DNA of 64,000 nucleotides from Locusta migratoria (GCA_026315105.1 CM048750.1:76436297-76500296), one strand, 5' to 3'. Counted from the first letter of the stretch, positions 1 through 11,542 are shown. Translations and numbers: made by a program. The notes: generated by a model not told the origin, from the letters alone.

Positions 1-2254
1 TTCCAATTTTTTCCTTGCTTTCCTTCACTGCCTGCTCGATGTACAAATTGAATAACATCGGAGAAAGGCTACAATCCTGTCTTACTCCCTTCCCAACTGA
101 TGCTTCCCTTTCATGCCCTTCGAGTCTAATAACTGCGGTCTGGCTTTTGTACAAGTTGTAAATAACTCTCCTTTCCCTGTATTTTACCACTGCTGACTTC
201 AGAATTTGAAAGAGTGTATTCCAGTCAATGTTGTCAAAAGCTTTCTCCAAATCTACAAAAGCTAAAAATGTAGGTTTGCCTTTCCTTAATCTATCTTCTA
301 AGATAAGACGTAAAGTGAGTATTGCCTCCCGGGTTCCTACGTTCCTCCTGAATCCAAACTGATCTTCCCCGAGGTCAGCTTCTACCAGCTTTTCCATTCT
401 CCTGTAGATAATTCGTGTTAAAATTTTGCAACCATGACTTATCAAACTGATGGTTCTGTAATTTTCACACCTGTCTGCGCCTGATTTCTTTGGAATGGGG
501 ATTATTACATTTTTCTTAAAGTCTGAGGGCATTTCGCCTGTCTCATACATCCTACACACCAGTTCAAATAGTCTTGTCATGGCTGGCTCTCCCAGAGACT
601 TTAGTAGCTCTGAGGGTATGTCATCTACTCCTGGGGCCTTGTTCCGACCTAGGTCTTTAAAGGCTCTGTCAAATTCATCTCTCAGTATAGTATCTCCTAT
701 TTCATCTTGATCTACTTCCTCTTCCCTTCCTACAACATCGTCTCTAAGTTCATTTCCTTTGTAGAGCTGCTCTATGTACTCTTTCCACCTTTCAGCTTTC
801 CCTTCTTTGCTGAGAACTGGTTTCCCATCTGAGTTCTTGATATTCGTAGAGTTGCTTTTCTTGTCCCCAAATGTCTCTTTTATTTTCCTGTAGGCGGTAT
901 CTACTTTTCCCTTTGCTATACATTCTTCTACAGATTTGCATTTGGCTTCTAGCCACTCCTGCTTAGCCATTTTGCACTTCCTGTCAATCTCATTTTTTAG
1001 TCGTCTGTACTCCATTTTGCCTGTTTCATTTACTGCATTTTTATGTTTTCTCCTTTCATCAATTAACTGTAGTATTTTCTGTGATATCCATAGATTTTTT
1101 GTAGGTCTTGCCTTTCTACCTATTATGTCCTCCGCTACCTTCACTATTTCATCTCTCAATGTTACCCATTCCTCTTCTACTGTTTTATTTCCCCCTGTTT
1201 CTGTCAATTGTTGCCTAAATCTCCCTCTGAAATTCTCCAGAACTTCACTTTCCTTCAATTTATCTAAGTCCCATCTCCTTATTTTCCTACCTTTCTGCAG
1301 TCTTTTCAGCTTCAGCCTACAGTTCATGACTAACAAGTTATGGTCAGAGTCTATATCTGCCCCTAGGTACGTCTTACAGTTTAAAACCTGGTTCCGGTAC
1401 CTATGTCTTACCATTATAAAATCTATCTGATACCTTCCGGTGTCTCCTGGTCTCTTCCACGTATACAACCTTCTGTTGTGATTCTTAAACCACGTGTTTG
1501 TTACGATTAAATCATGTTCCGTGAAAAATTCTACCAGGCGACTTCCTCTTTCATTCCTCCTGCCCAGTCCATATTCACCTACTATTTTTCCTTCTCTTTC
1601 TTTTCCTACTACCGAATTCCAGTGTCCCATCACAATTCAGTTTTCCTCTCCCTTAACTGTCTGAATAATTTCCTTTAGCTCCTCATATATTTCTTCGATC
1701 TCCTCATAATCGGCAGAGCTAGTTGGCATATAAACCTGTACTACTGTTGTCGGTGTTGGCTTCGTATCTATCTTGACAATGATAATGCGATCACTGTGCT
1801 GCTCATAGTAGTTTACCCGCATTCCTATTTTCTTATTCATTATCAGTCCTACTCCTGTGATACCCCCAACTGATGTTGTATTTATAATCCTGTACTCACC
1901 TGACCAGAAATCCTGTTCATCCTGCCACCGAACTTCACTAATTCCCACTGTATCTAACTTCAACCTATCCATTTCCCTTTTTAAATTTTCTAATTTTCCT
2001 ACCCGATTAAGGGATCTAACATTCCACGCTCCGATCCGTAGAATGCCAGTATTGTCTTTCGTGATGACAACATCCTCCTGAGTAGTCCCCGCCCGGAGAT
2101 CCGAATGGGGGACTATTTTACCTCCGGAATATTTTACCCGAGAGGATGCCATCATCATATTTCCATACAGTAGAGCTGCATGTCCTCGGGAAAAGTAACG
2201 GCTGTAGTTTCCCCTTGCTTTCAGCCGTTCGCAGTAGCTGTGTGGCAAAGCCAC
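1..2254 (-). pseudogene. LINE polyprotein: endonuclease + reverse transcriptase, one nonsense codon
   Basis: Reading from the ATG at 2254, the endonuclease begins around residue 70 (GAWNVRSLN, then SEVRWQDE). It continues past an in-frame TGA at 1639-1637 to its second half: MGHWNSVVG, QIDFIMV, and the catalytic DSDHN near 1345. The reverse transcriptase follows in the same frame: NKAPGVDDIPSELLK, NYRTISLIS, DQFGFRRNVGTRE and FVDLEKAFDNIDW (around 235-275). A GVRQDCSLSPMLFN block lies near the window edge. I see no other stop between 1636 and 1, so only the TGA breaks the frame within the window. The YADD catalytic box would lie off the edge. Known role: nicking of target DNA and target-primed reverse transcription of the element RNA. 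This is a recently active copy or one just inactivated. Confidence 0.85.
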
Positions 2255-2470
2255 ATTAGCTGATGTTACAAGGCCAGCTCAGTCAATCATCCAGACTGTT
2301 GCCCCTATAACTACTGAAAAGGCTGCTGCCCCTCTTCAGGAACCACACGTTTGTCTGGCCTCTCCACAGATACCCCTCCGCTGTGGTTGCACCTACGGTA
2401 CGGCTATCTGCATCGTTGAGGCACGCAAGCCACCCCACCTCGGCAATGTCTGTGGTTTAGACGCAAAGAT
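1..2470 (-). mobile_element. RTE/BovB-like non-LTR retrotransposon, 5' part (runs off the left edge)
   Basis: The element is antisense, so its 5' end is at about 2470 and its 3' part lies outside the window. The 5' leader (about 2255-2470) contains no ORF that I recognise. The single long reading frame carries an apurinic-type endonuclease followed by a reverse transcriptase (see next entry). The endonuclease resembles the family annotated in vertebrates as craniofacial development protein 2 (BovB/RTE endonuclease). The 5' boundary is approximate because no target duplication is visible on one side only. Confidence 0.85.
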
Positions 2471-2528
2471 TCTGGGTTCTGGTTTCATCGCTAACGCGAC
2501 TAACAACGTTAGACCTCGTGTGTAAACA

Positions 2529-2720
2529 AAATGTTCAAATGTTTGTATAGTCTATGGGACTTAACTACGGGGTCATCAGTCCCTAAACTTACAAACTACT
2601 TATGAACTACTTACGAACTAGGACGGCACAAATATCCATGTCCGCGGGGGGATTCGAACCCCCGACCGTAGTGGCCGTGCAGACCGTGACTGGAGCGCCT
2701 TAGTCTCCTCGGCCGGCCGG
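2529..2720 (-). mobile_element. tRNA-derived SINE, subfamily A, with 12-bp target duplication
   Basis: In the minus orientation it has a class-II-tRNA-like head (A box of the GGCCGAGGAGACT type, B box GGGTTCGAATCC), then a body ending in the shared tail (GGGACTGATGACCCCGTAGTTAAG, then ACAAACATTTGAACAT). The 12-bp direct repeat cgtgtgtaaaca at 2517-2528 and 2721-2732 is a perfect target-site duplication and fixes both ends. The perfect duplication points to a young insertion. Confidence 0.93.
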
Positions 2721-2732
2721 CGTGTGTAAACA

Positions 2733-3200
2733 CTTAAAGGTTATGAGTGCCACTGGAAAAATGCATAAGTAACACCTGTTGTTTGAGACTTGACGATGAC
2801 CTGAAATTAGCCGAAATCGATATCTCATAATAAACATAAGGTGTAGCTGTCTATATTTCATAATGCTATTCCTAACCTAATTAAAAGCTGCTCAAAACCA
2901 CCTACAAAAACCTTTATAATGAGATTGTATATAATTCCACGATCAAATTGTGTTTTAGTTATTTGTAGTAATACACCCAAAGATCTGCCCTTGCTTTTAG
3001 TGCCTTGATCAGCTATTTATTTTTAGAGGTATTACTAGGGACAGGAAAAATTCGCATTTGCGATAAATGCGAATATAGATGCGAATTCTGACTCAAAATG
3101 CAGTAAATCCGAAATTGTAGTTAGCAACAGTTGCGCTCAATTCCGATTTCATCACATTCCTCTTCACATGGTGCTGTATTGTAAATCGAGTGATATTTGT
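2733..3200. other. Unannotated AT-rich DNA
   Basis: No coding sequence or known repeat recognised here, apart from the small hairpin at 3050-3074 listed separately. Confidence 0.5.
3050..3074. repeat. Perfect 10-bp hairpin with 5-nt loop
   Basis: The arm attcgcattt (3050-3059) is mirrored by aaatgcgaat (3065-3074) across gcgat. A third half-copy, atgcgaattc, follows at 3079. It could be part of a decayed transposon end; no function is implied. Confidence 0.6.
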
Positions 3201-3431
3201 ATGACATGTTATCTCCCTGTTGAATGAGGCTGTGATATCTCCGGGCCGTTACTATTGCTCCACCTCGCTCGGTGGGCCTTTCCCTGAATACGGCACAGGT
3301 AGCGGCTGGAGGGCGAGGAGTAGGGGTGGTGTATCCCTACTTCTGGAACACCCTGTTCACTACCTGCAGCGTCCGGGTCTCCGCGCAAGTGTCTACAAAT
3401 TCCCTTTCCGCGCAAGTGTCACTCCGCGCAA

Positions 3432-4250
3432 GTGTCACAAACTCGTTCGGACATGTTCTGTTGGGTACCCGGCCATGCTGGCATTCGTGGCAATGAAATG
3501 GCTGATAGGGCTGCCAAGGAGGCCTGCAGAGGCTGTGATATCATACAGTGCGCCATTCCCCTGCAGAACATTCTCTCTGTGGAGCGACAGAGATCCCGAC
3601 ATTTGTGGAAGGAATCGTGGCAGGCAGTGACAGGCAATAAAATGCGGTTGGTTAAAGTAACTGTCAGACCATGAGGTAGCATGAGGTGGCCTTGACACGT
3701 CTACGAATCGAACACTGCCCTCTGACGTACGGTTTTTTACTCTGTCGAGAGGATCCCCTGTTTTCTAATGCCTGTGGCGTGCATATCACTGTTGCCACAT
3801 TTTAATTGAATGTATTTTATATCGTGCTGAGAGGGCGGCAGCGAATCATGATGGTGCTCTGTCCTCTGTTTTAGCTGAAACGAGGCGAGTGTGACGACCG
3901 TTTTAAAATTTTGTGACCTTTCTGGGCTCTTGCCTAACATTTTAGGCTGGAGGTTTTAGTGCATTAAAGACTGGCTGGTCCATCACCTTATTATCAGTCA
4001 ACAGTCCTTTTTACCCTGAATTTGTCTTAAGAGCTCATTTACAACTATACTGCAGTGGGCCATCTTACATTGATGACATGCAGTACCTGTTGTGATTGCT
4101 ACGTCCCCATGCGACTTGACTAATTTGGATATATGCCTTACTGTTGCCTGTTTTTCTTCTTTACCACTTTTCTTCGGTCATACTCGTCTTCCAATAATCT
4201 TGTAAGGGCGCTAAAGGCCTAGCTGTCGTAATCCTGTCCATTCACTGACT
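3432..4250 (+). mobile_element. LINE (R1/Jockey-like) RNase H tail and 3' UTR, 5'-truncated
   Basis: Frame 3432-3674 reads CWVPGHAGIRGNEMADRAAKE, the C-terminal core of an RNase H domain in non-LTR retrotransposons. After a stop the pattern continues in a shifted frame near 3702-3790, with RLRIEHCPLTYGF, CREDPLFSNACG and the conserved Cys/His spacing of these LINE C-termini. It is therefore broken by stops and at least one frameshift. The rest to about 4250 looks like a 3' UTR. Just upstream, cgcgcaagtgtc occurs three times between about 3380 and 3435, a local direct repeat. Known role of the family: RNA removal during reverse transcription. Confidence 0.7.
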
Positions 4251-4254
4251 GGTG

Positions 4255-4420
4255 CAAGTCTTTAGGTCATGCCACATGAGCGACTTGCACGTCTATGATG
4301 ATGAAATGATGATGACTACGACATAACACCCAGTCCCCGAGAGGAGAAAATTTCCATTCCGACCGGGGATCGAAATGGGGGCCCGTGCGCGGCAATCAAC
4401 CACACTCTTCACTGGACTGC
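4255..4420 (-). mobile_element. tRNA-derived SINE of a second family (GAT-rich tail)
   Basis: Antisense reading gives a decayed B box (complement of ggggatcgaaatgg near 4362) and a tail of GAT repeats at about 4292-4315. The sequence (cacccagtccccgag) differs from the main SINE group. The end points are approximate and no target duplication is clear. Confidence 0.55.
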
Positions 4421-4536
4421 AAAAGCGTACTTTATAGGAAATAAAATTGCGGGTATGCAGGCGTAGCCATTTATTTCTTTTTACTACATACGCCGTGAAA
4501 ATATGAAGGATCAAACAAAGTTCCTTTTGATTACGT

Positions 4537-5215
4537 ACAGGGTGTCGCAGAAACGTCGATTACTTAGAGAGGTAGTAGTACTCAATGATGCAAGAAGAAA
4601 ATCTTAAGTAACATTAGCGCGCAAAAGTATAGTTTTTGAGATAAATACATGTTTTGTTGGATAGCCTAAGCGACCTTGATTGCGAATATTCACTGCTTAC
4701 ATCGAGGATTTGGTTAATCGATGAGTTGTGAATTTACATATTCAGTTGGTATTAGGAGATATAAATCCCAAGTAATTCAGGAAAGAGAGCATTAACACAG
4801 ATTGTCAATCAACGTACGGGCAGGCGTACTTGTTGGTAGATTAATAGGGCGATACGTGCCACCACAAAGGCTATAAGGGGCGCAAGGTCTGGAATTTCTC
4901 ACTGATGTTTTGTCTACCTACAGATGTGGTTAATGCATGATGGAGCACCAGGACATTTAAGTAACACCGCGCGGGATCCCCTGTGCGTAATCATCGGACA
5001 AATGGGTGCATTGGACGGGTAGACTACACACCTTTGCCTACTCGTTCCCCAGACTTTAACCCTTTAGAGTTTTGTTATTTTGACACTTCAAGGAAATTGT
5101 CTACCCACTTCCAATAAACGACGTGCAAGCACAATAGCGTCGCGTCTTTCATGCTTGCCAACAAATGCAGCAACAACCCTCTATACAATGCAGAAGGTAC
5201 GTCAGTACTTATGCT
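4537..5215 (+). pseudogene. Decayed DDE transposase, same type as the copy at 48.8-49.8 kb
   Basis: The segment opens with a cagggtgtcgcagaaac end similar to TIRs of this group. Its central part reads MWLMHDGAPGHLS (from 4926), the block around the second catalytic aspartate. Next, PQTLTL (about 5049-5066) stands where the RSPDL block, with the third aspartate, lies in the 49-kb copy. Multiple stops interrupt it. No complete frame remains. Confidence 0.6.
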
Positions 5216-5584
5216 GAATGGCAGAAGCTGGCATTGCCATGAATAGAACACTGCTTTATAAGCACATGTTCATGTTATTAAGTGTGCTAAACGCAGTAGC
5301 CATGTCTCCCGAGGTTATCTGTGTGCTTTCACTACTTAGCCACCCTTGCATAGAAACGAAAAACAAATTTATGAAACTGTGTATTTATAATGAAGTCAGA
5401 TTTATTTCTGAGTCCTAATCTCATTGTAAAATATTTTTTATCCTTTGTCTGCAATTTCGTGAAAGTAGTCGTTAGTTTTAAAAGGAACGTATGCTATGAC
5501 GAACATTGCCAGTTCACTATCAATGGCGATCTTTAAATTTAGCTATTAAGTACCGTGATAGACATCAAGACATTGGCATTAGGT

Positions 5585-5885
5585 AAGGTAAAGTAGTCAA
5601 CAATCCGAAGATTGGTTTGAACACCACAGTGCTTTACTAGGAATAGTCCTGTTTTGGAGGTGGTATGCCGTTGCCTTCCTCCGACCTTCGAACAGACTTA
5701 CCAAGCTAGTTATAGGGGGACCTACAGTTTAACGTGGGTTGCGAACCACGTTGCTACTCGGTATTTTTCACAACAGCAACACTGCCAGAGGTGAAAGAAG
5801 TGACAGATTGAAATCGTAGGACCTATCGGGGATCAAAGCCGCAACCTTTGGATTTGTAGTCTGGCACTCTACCACTGTGCAACAT
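5585..5885 (-). mobile_element. tRNA-derived SINE of a third family
   Basis: The complement of 5830-5885 has a tRNA-like head: B box complement gggatcaaagccgc, then a variable region and A box side ctctaccactgtgc. A body of about 230 bp follows toward 5585. It appears to sit inside the unclassified repeat described above. Confidence 0.55.
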
Positions 5886-5949
5886 TTTTTTCTTGTTCTA
5901 TGAGTAGTTGCGGACGCTGATCGTTTTTGTTCGTTCTTGTTCGGTGTAC

Positions 5950-6045
5950 TTGTTAATTTTTTTATTTTTTTTATTTTATTTTATTTATTTATTTATTTTA
6001 TTTTTATTTATTTATTTATTTATTTATTTTTTTTTTTTTTTTGCC
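5950..6045. repeat. Low-complexity (TTTA)n and poly(T)
   Basis: Simple T-rich DNA, probably the decayed tail of a retroposon. Confidence 0.8.
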
Positions 6046-6861
6046 GAAGGGTAAAAGTTTCGCGGAATTGTGGGTCTGTGACCCTGTGATAGCTGGGCCT
6101 GCAGAATGGCTTCGATCCCGTGCTGCCAGGATTTGATAAGAAACGCCGAAAGCCGTCGTAAAAGCAGTTGATTTTATTTAGCACACTTTGCCGAAGTGAT
6201 GGGTCCAGCACGTTTCAGACTGACGGTGAAATAATTTCTTCCAGATACGGTCGTTGAGATAAAACACGCCCGATTACCTCAGATACAAAACGAATTCGTT
6301 TTATTTCCCAGCGAAATTCCTCTTCAAATAGTCTAGATTTTATGTCGTCTATAAATAACACCGAGTAAAACACTGAAAGGCTAGGCCTTCTACGAGACTT
6401 GTGAAATGGCGCAATCAGGAAAATCTGTCTAATAATCTCAGTATTGATGAATCGTTAAGTTCAAAACCGGATACGTTCTGTCCGTTGGAGTACTGGTTGC
6501 AACAGATATTTCTTTTAGTTAAGGTGCTCGTAAAAGAATTATTACCAAATAGCAATACAACTCCGACACGAAATATTGACAGTTGAATCAGAAACGAAAG
6601 CTACGATAATCTACTGGTGATATGAATTATTGCAATTACTTCAAGCTAATGATTTTTCGGAAATTTTGTTGAAAATGTAATTATACACTGACTTCATTGA
6701 ATTACGTGCAATTTTCCTCCTATGTAAAGCAGGTTTGGTTACTTTGCTTCTTTCGATTAAAATTTCTGTTGCAGAATACAACTTTTGCGTGAAAATGATA
6801 GGCAACATTTACTGTCGAGTGTTATTATCAGTATGATAATAGTAGGTTGTGTCGGCGATCT

Positions 6862-7330
6862 AATTATCTTCAAAATGAGAAAGCCAAGATCGCAATATAA
6901 ATATTTATTTTATGACTACCGGTTTCACAGGCTTACCAGCTGTTGATGATATGTGTTTTTCATAGCCGGCCGCGGTGGCCGAGGGGACTGAGGCGCTCCA
7001 GTCACGGTCTGCACGGCCACTACGGTCGGGGGTTCGAATCCCCCCTCGGGCATGGATATTTGTGCCGTCCTAGTTCGTAAGTAGTTCATAAGTAGTTTGT
7101 AAGTTTAGGGACTGATGACCCCGTAGTTAAGTCCCATAAACTATACAAACATTTGAACATTTTTTGTTTTTCATATTTCGGCTAAGTGCTATCTTGCCCG
7201 TACTATTTAACCTCAGTTTATTAAATAACATATAATTTTATATGACCATATGATGGTGGCAGAGCCCATTGTAACCGGACGTCTTAAAATAATTACATTG
7301 CGGTCTTGGCTTACTACTTTTGAAAATATT
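6862..7330. mobile_element. Decayed inverted-repeat (foldback-type) element
   Basis: The left side (aagccaagatcgcaatat, about 6880-6900, then tgactaccggtttcacagg) is matched in inverted form on the right (7240-7320: gtaaccggacgtc, attgcggtcttggctta). A SINE (6965-7164) occupies the loop. The arms are about 90 bp and diverged. Confidence 0.5.
6965..7164 (+). mobile_element. SINE subfamily A with 11-bp target duplication
   Basis: Full-length, starting at gccggccgcggtggccgag and ending in tttgaacattttt. The flanking repeat tgtttttcata is at 6954-6964 and 7165-7175. Both Pol III promoter boxes of the tRNA-like head are visible. Confidence 0.93.
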
Positions 7331-7516
7331 TGTTCAATTTAAGTCATGTGTGCATTTGGTTTAACAACGCCACTGCCACGTTTTCCACGCAGCTACTATT
7401 CCTAGTTATAATGACGTTTTTATCTGGGGGAACGTTGAAAAACAACGTTTCTTTAACATTAGAAACTTAAAAATATTAACAAAAAATTTTTCAAATGATT
7501 GTAAAGCTAATGGGAC

Positions 7517-8628
7517 TTTTCAAAATATTCATGTTGGACACGAACTGCAGTTGTAGCGTATATTGAAGGTTTATTTTCGTGAAAAGAATTGCTACCAGCT
7601 GTCTTTTTGGAAGTTTTTTATTTACTCCAGAAGTAGTTTTCGAGCCACTGCAGGCTCATCATCAGTGGATAACTTTACAGGAGCATTTCCGCTAAGTGTA
7701 GGTAATGCTGTCATATTGGTTCTGGTGACATAACTTAGCTTTAGTAAGCGAGAACACAATAAACCGGAATTAAACGTATTGTAATTTTATGTACTTACTG
7801 TGTTCTTATTGTAGGTGTAACCAAGATGTGCACTGGGCACTTACGTTTTATAACACATGAGAACATTTTTGCTACACTTAGCGTTACACAATACAAAATG
7901 TAAACACTGAATGTGGTGCAAAGAGGATGGCTGTGGTAGATGTTGCACTTCGTGTAAAACATAATTTTAATCCGTTACATACTCTTTATACATTCACAAT
8001 GGCCGGCCGCGGTGGCCGAGGAGACTGAGGCGCTCCAGTCACGGTCTGCACGGCCACTACTGTCGGGGGTTCGAATCCCTCCTCGGGCATGGATATTTGT
8101 GCCGTCCTTAGTCTAAGCTAGTTCATAAGTAGTTTGTAAGCTTAGGGACGGATGACCCCGTAGTTAAGTCCCATAAGTTCTACAAACATTTGAACATTTG
8201 AACATTCACAATGTCTCAAAGCAAAGAACATTAATTACTGGAGTGCAACATCTATCACAGCCATCCTCTTTTCACCACATTCAGTGTTTATATTTTGTAA
8301 TGTGTAACGCTAAGTGTAGCAAAAATACTCTCATGTGTTATAAAACGTAAGTGCCCAGTGCACATCTTGGTTACACCTACAATAAGAACACAGTAAGTAC
8401 ATAAAATTACAATACGTTTAATTCCGGTTTATTGTGTTCTCGCTTACTAAAGCTCAATTATGTCACCAGAACCAACATGACAGCATAACCTACACTTAGC
8501 GGAAATGTTCCTGTAAAGTTATCCACTGATGATGAGCCTGCAGTGGCTCGAAAACTACTTCTGGAGTAAATATAAAACTTCCAAAAAGACAGCTGGTAGC
8601 AATTGTTTTCACGAAAATAAACCTTCAA
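7517..8628. mobile_element. Foldback element with ~390-bp inverted arms and 10-bp target duplication
   Basis: The arms 7563-7953 and 8242-8628 are near-perfect inverted repeats, about 95% identical by eye. The insertion is flanked by ctaatgggac at 7507-7516 and 8629-8638. About 46 bp at the left end are unpaired. No coding sequence is seen, so it is non-autonomous. A 10-bp duplication with long inverted arms fits a Mutator-type MITE. However, each arm carries the CTGATGA-T-hairpin-GAAA motif, also seen at the Penelope 3' end in this window. The superfamily is therefore undecided. Confidence 0.85.
8002..8201 (+). mobile_element. SINE subfamily A in the loop of the foldback element, 12-bp target duplication
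   Basis: Full-length plus-strand copy. The repeat acattcacaatg is at 7990-8001 and 8202-8213. Its loop position makes it the youngest of the three nested insertions. Confidence 0.93.
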
Positions 8629-8819
8629 CTAATGGGACGTAACTGCAGGGTCATCAGTCCCTAAATTTACAAAACTACTTATGAACTAACTTATACTAAA
8701 GATAACACAAACATCTATAACCGAGGGAGGATTCGAACCTCCGACGCGGGAGGCCGCGCGATCCGCAACGTGGCGCTCCAGACCGCTCGGTTACTCCCGC
8801 ATGGCGAAAAATATTAACA

Positions 8820-9653
8820 GAAACGTTTCGACGCCCTAGCTTATTCTGGCACAGTAGGTGAGTCGGTGCAGTGCTAGGAGGTAATAGTAAACAATGGTTA
8901 CTTTACTATGTATAAGTGCTTGGACACGCCACAAAACGTATTTTACAAAATGATAAGGGTCGATGTATTGCGGTAGAAGCGTTGTAAGCAAGTTTCGTTC
9001 CTATCATAGAATGAACTGAGTTTTAACAAAAGAGGGCCACTTCTAGCAGTCTGAATGGAATAATATTCTTTATTTGTCATCCACAAATACACTCTGCCCT
9101 CTTATGAAATTTTATTACATTCTGTCGCTGCGAAATGGACCCAGATCTGAGGCGCGTGTAATATCTTCCAGCACGCGTGGCGCTGTAACCCTCCCTACAC
9201 CGGAGAGCACTCTGCTCCAGTGATATTTTCCATTCGCGGGAGTAATGGTTCCACTGATATCTTACGCGGCGATCTGAAGTTGAATTATGGAACCGGGAGA
9301 GCATCCATTACGTCAAATGGGAAAGTGCCCTGATCGCGTTGCTACCTTCACTCGCACACGCGATAGTGGAAATGCATACAGAATGCTCCGCTCTGCCTCC
9401 AATGTTGTCAGGTGTTGTTTGCTGTTTTCCCACGTATCATCTGTTGAAATATACCGCACTGTTTTTGCACACAATCGCCTATACATCTGCCTACTGCTGC
9501 CTCTTCTAGCTATGCCTGCACAATTTCTCCTACAGATTTCACTAGGAATTTTACAAACTACCTTTCCATTAACACATGTGTTATTCCCTTTACTAAGCAT
9601 CTATTTTACTTTCTATCCGATATTTGAAAGTATACATCCCTTGCATACTTTTG
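8820..9653. other. Unannotated DNA
   Basis: No feature recognised. Short open frames are present on both strands around 9287-9694 with no family resemblance. Confidence 0.5.
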
Positions 9654-10965
9654 TATCTACAAATACGTACATACTCCGCAGGTGCGTGGCGTAGGGTACT
9701 TAGTACCAGCACTAGTTAAGTGCTTCCTTGTTCCACTCCCATATAGAATGAGGGAAAAACGAATGCTTGTATGCATTTTTACGAGCCCTAATCTCTGTTC
9801 GCTTTGTGGTCCTTACGCGAAATGTAAGTTGGAGGCAACAGAATCGTTCCGCAGTCTGCCTCGAACTCCGGCCCTCTGAATTTCTTCAACAGTGTTTCTG
9901 GAAATGAACGTCGCTTGCCCTCCACCGCCTCCCATTTTAGTTCCCAAACACCTGAGCAATACTTAAGACGAGGGAGTACAAGCTTTTTAAATACGGGCTC
10001 GTTTACAGACGAATCACACCTTCCAAAATTCTGCCAATAAACCTATGTCGACCGTTCGCCATCCCCACGGCTGTCCTTATATGCTCGTTCCATTTCATAC
10101 GCTGTGCAGCGTTACGCCTAGGTAATTAATTGACGCGACTTTGTCAAGCAGTTTACTACTAATGCTGTATTCGAACATTGTGGAATTGTTTCTCCTAGTC
10201 ATATGGATCACCTTACATTTTTTCTGCACTTAGCGCTAGTTGCCATTACACCACCAAGAAATTTGTTCCACGTCATTCTGCATCCTACTACATTTATTCA
10301 GTGACATCCTCCTTTACACTCTCCTTTGCAAATTAGAAATCAACCGCAGATTGGAACTCTCTCTGTCCATTAGATCATTTACGTATACAGATAGAAAATA
10401 GCTGCGGTCCTATCACACTTCCCTGGGGTACACCTGACGATAACCTAGTCTTTGATGAACACTCATTATCGAGGACAACCTACTGATGTGTATTCCTGAA
10501 GTAGTCATAGAGCAACTCACGTATTTGGGGCCGCGGCGGAGCGGCCGAGCGCATTGAGGCACTTTGCTACGATGCGCGAGGCCGTTTCCTGTCGGGGGTT
10601 TGAATTTCCCCTTTAGCATGGATGTTTGTGCTGTCTTTAGTATAAGATAGTTACTAAGTAGTTTGTAAGTTTAGGGACTAATGACCCCGAAGTCCCATAA
10701 GCTTTACAAACATATAATTTGAACATATTTGGGTACCTATTGCATAAGCTCGTACCTTCGTTAACAATATGTAGTGTGGTACCGTATCAAACGCCTTTCC
10801 AAAACCGAGAAAAATGCAGTCTGCCTGTTGTCCTCCATCAATATCACGCAAGATGTCATGGGAGAAAAGGGGAAACTGGATTACGCACGATCTATGCTTC
10901 CGAAAGGCGTACTGATGCATGGACAGCAGCTTTTCCATCTCAAGTTAATTTACTATATTAGAACT
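9654..10965 (-). mobile_element. CR1/Jockey-like LINE, 5'-truncated, interrupted by a SINE
   Basis: The 3' end is at the left, with the family's ctccgcaggtgcgtggcg block near 9673. The antisense translation of 10930-10740 gives QYAFRKHRS, then FGKAFDTVPHYILLTKVRAYAI, the reverse transcriptase region around the first catalytic aspartate. Near 10440-10400 it gives the G.PQGSVIGPLLFSI type block in decayed form. Several frameshifts are present. A subfamily B SINE splits it at 10530-10725. Confidence 0.75.
10530..10725 (+). mobile_element. SINE subfamily B
   Basis: The head reads ccgcggcggagcggccgagc, with the subfamily B middle (gctacgatgcgcgaggcc) in place of the A type. The short duplication tatttggg is at 10522-10529 and 10726-10733. 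The B box is mutated (gggtttgaatttccc). Confidence 0.85.
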
Positions 10966-11144
10966 GAGATTATGTTCTATTATGCTGCTTTTACTGCAAC
11001 CGTTTACATTTAGAAAAGTTCTGAGATAGCACCTCGAACCACTATCTTCTTCACATGTAAAACAGACATATGAATTTGGGACTGAACGTAAAAGTGCCAC
11101 AGTTTTCAATAGAACATGACACCTTATCAGTAATGTCGAAAATA

Positions 11145-11325
11145 AATGTTCAAATGTTTCATTCTATGGGACAAAACTAAATTGGTCATCAGTCACTGGT
11201 CTTACAAACTACTTAAACTAAGTTAAACTAACCTAAGGACAACACACATCCATGCCCGAGGGTGGACTCGAACCTCCAATGGCGAGCAACCGTGTGCTGC
11301 GGAGCAAGGCGTCTTAGAACGCTAC
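11145..11325 (-). mobile_element. SINE subfamily C
   Basis: The antisense copy runs from tgttcaaatgtttc at the left to the head around 11270-11320 (B box complement ggactcgaacctcc). The tail and the middle (gcgagcaaccgtgtgct) define subfamily C. I see no clear target duplication. Confidence 0.8.
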
Positions 11326-11542
11326 ACAGCGTATCACAGTACAGCAAACACACTGAGATATCTTTTATCCATGTAAATGTGAGCGTTACTAATTAAGCAG
11401 ACCAGTGGACTCTCTTCGGTTAACTTTCAAAACGTGTTCACAGCTGAAGAATATTTTCTTATCTACAAACAAGATTGATAGGGAAAACCGACTAGCCAGT
11501 TACCGTTTCTCATTGATTGGAATTTTGTGGTAGCCTAATTAA

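Larger units (their letters stand above)
5390..6570 (+). repeat. Unclassified dispersed repeat, copy 1 (partner at 30845-31545)
   Basis: Two blocks (about 5390-5540 and 6046-6570) align with 30845-31545 in the same orientation, at an identity I estimate by eye at roughly 75-80%. The copy is interrupted by a SINE (5585-5885) and T-rich low-complexity DNA. A frame from 6401 contains PLEYWLQQIFLLVKVLVKE; the partner has PLDYWLQQMFLLDKMLVKE. An earlier block, MGPARFRLTVK, is also shared but has a stop here. I do not recognise the protein. By hand count, replacement changes between the copies outnumber silent ones about 2:1, so there is no clear purifying selection. Confidence 0.7.
7482..8806 (-). 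mobile_element. SINE subfamily C split by an insertion (parts 7482-7516 and 8639-8806)
   Basis: The 3' end of an antisense SINE (tcaaatgattgtaaagctaa) lies at 7491 and the remainder (B box complement ggattcgaacctcc) at 8639-8806. The outer duplication aaaaatattaaca is at 7469-7481 and 8807-8819. The two halves join without loss if the element at 7517-8628 and one copy of its duplication are removed, so this is the oldest layer of the nest. Confidence 0.88.

Noticed and set aside
3220..3630. 136-codon plus-strand frame.
   Set aside because: It overlaps the LINE RNase H frame in another phase and has no domain of its own.
6965..7060. tRNA-Leu/Ser-like gene with good A and B boxes.
   Set aside because: It is the head of a SINE with tail and target duplication; the same applies to the other copies.
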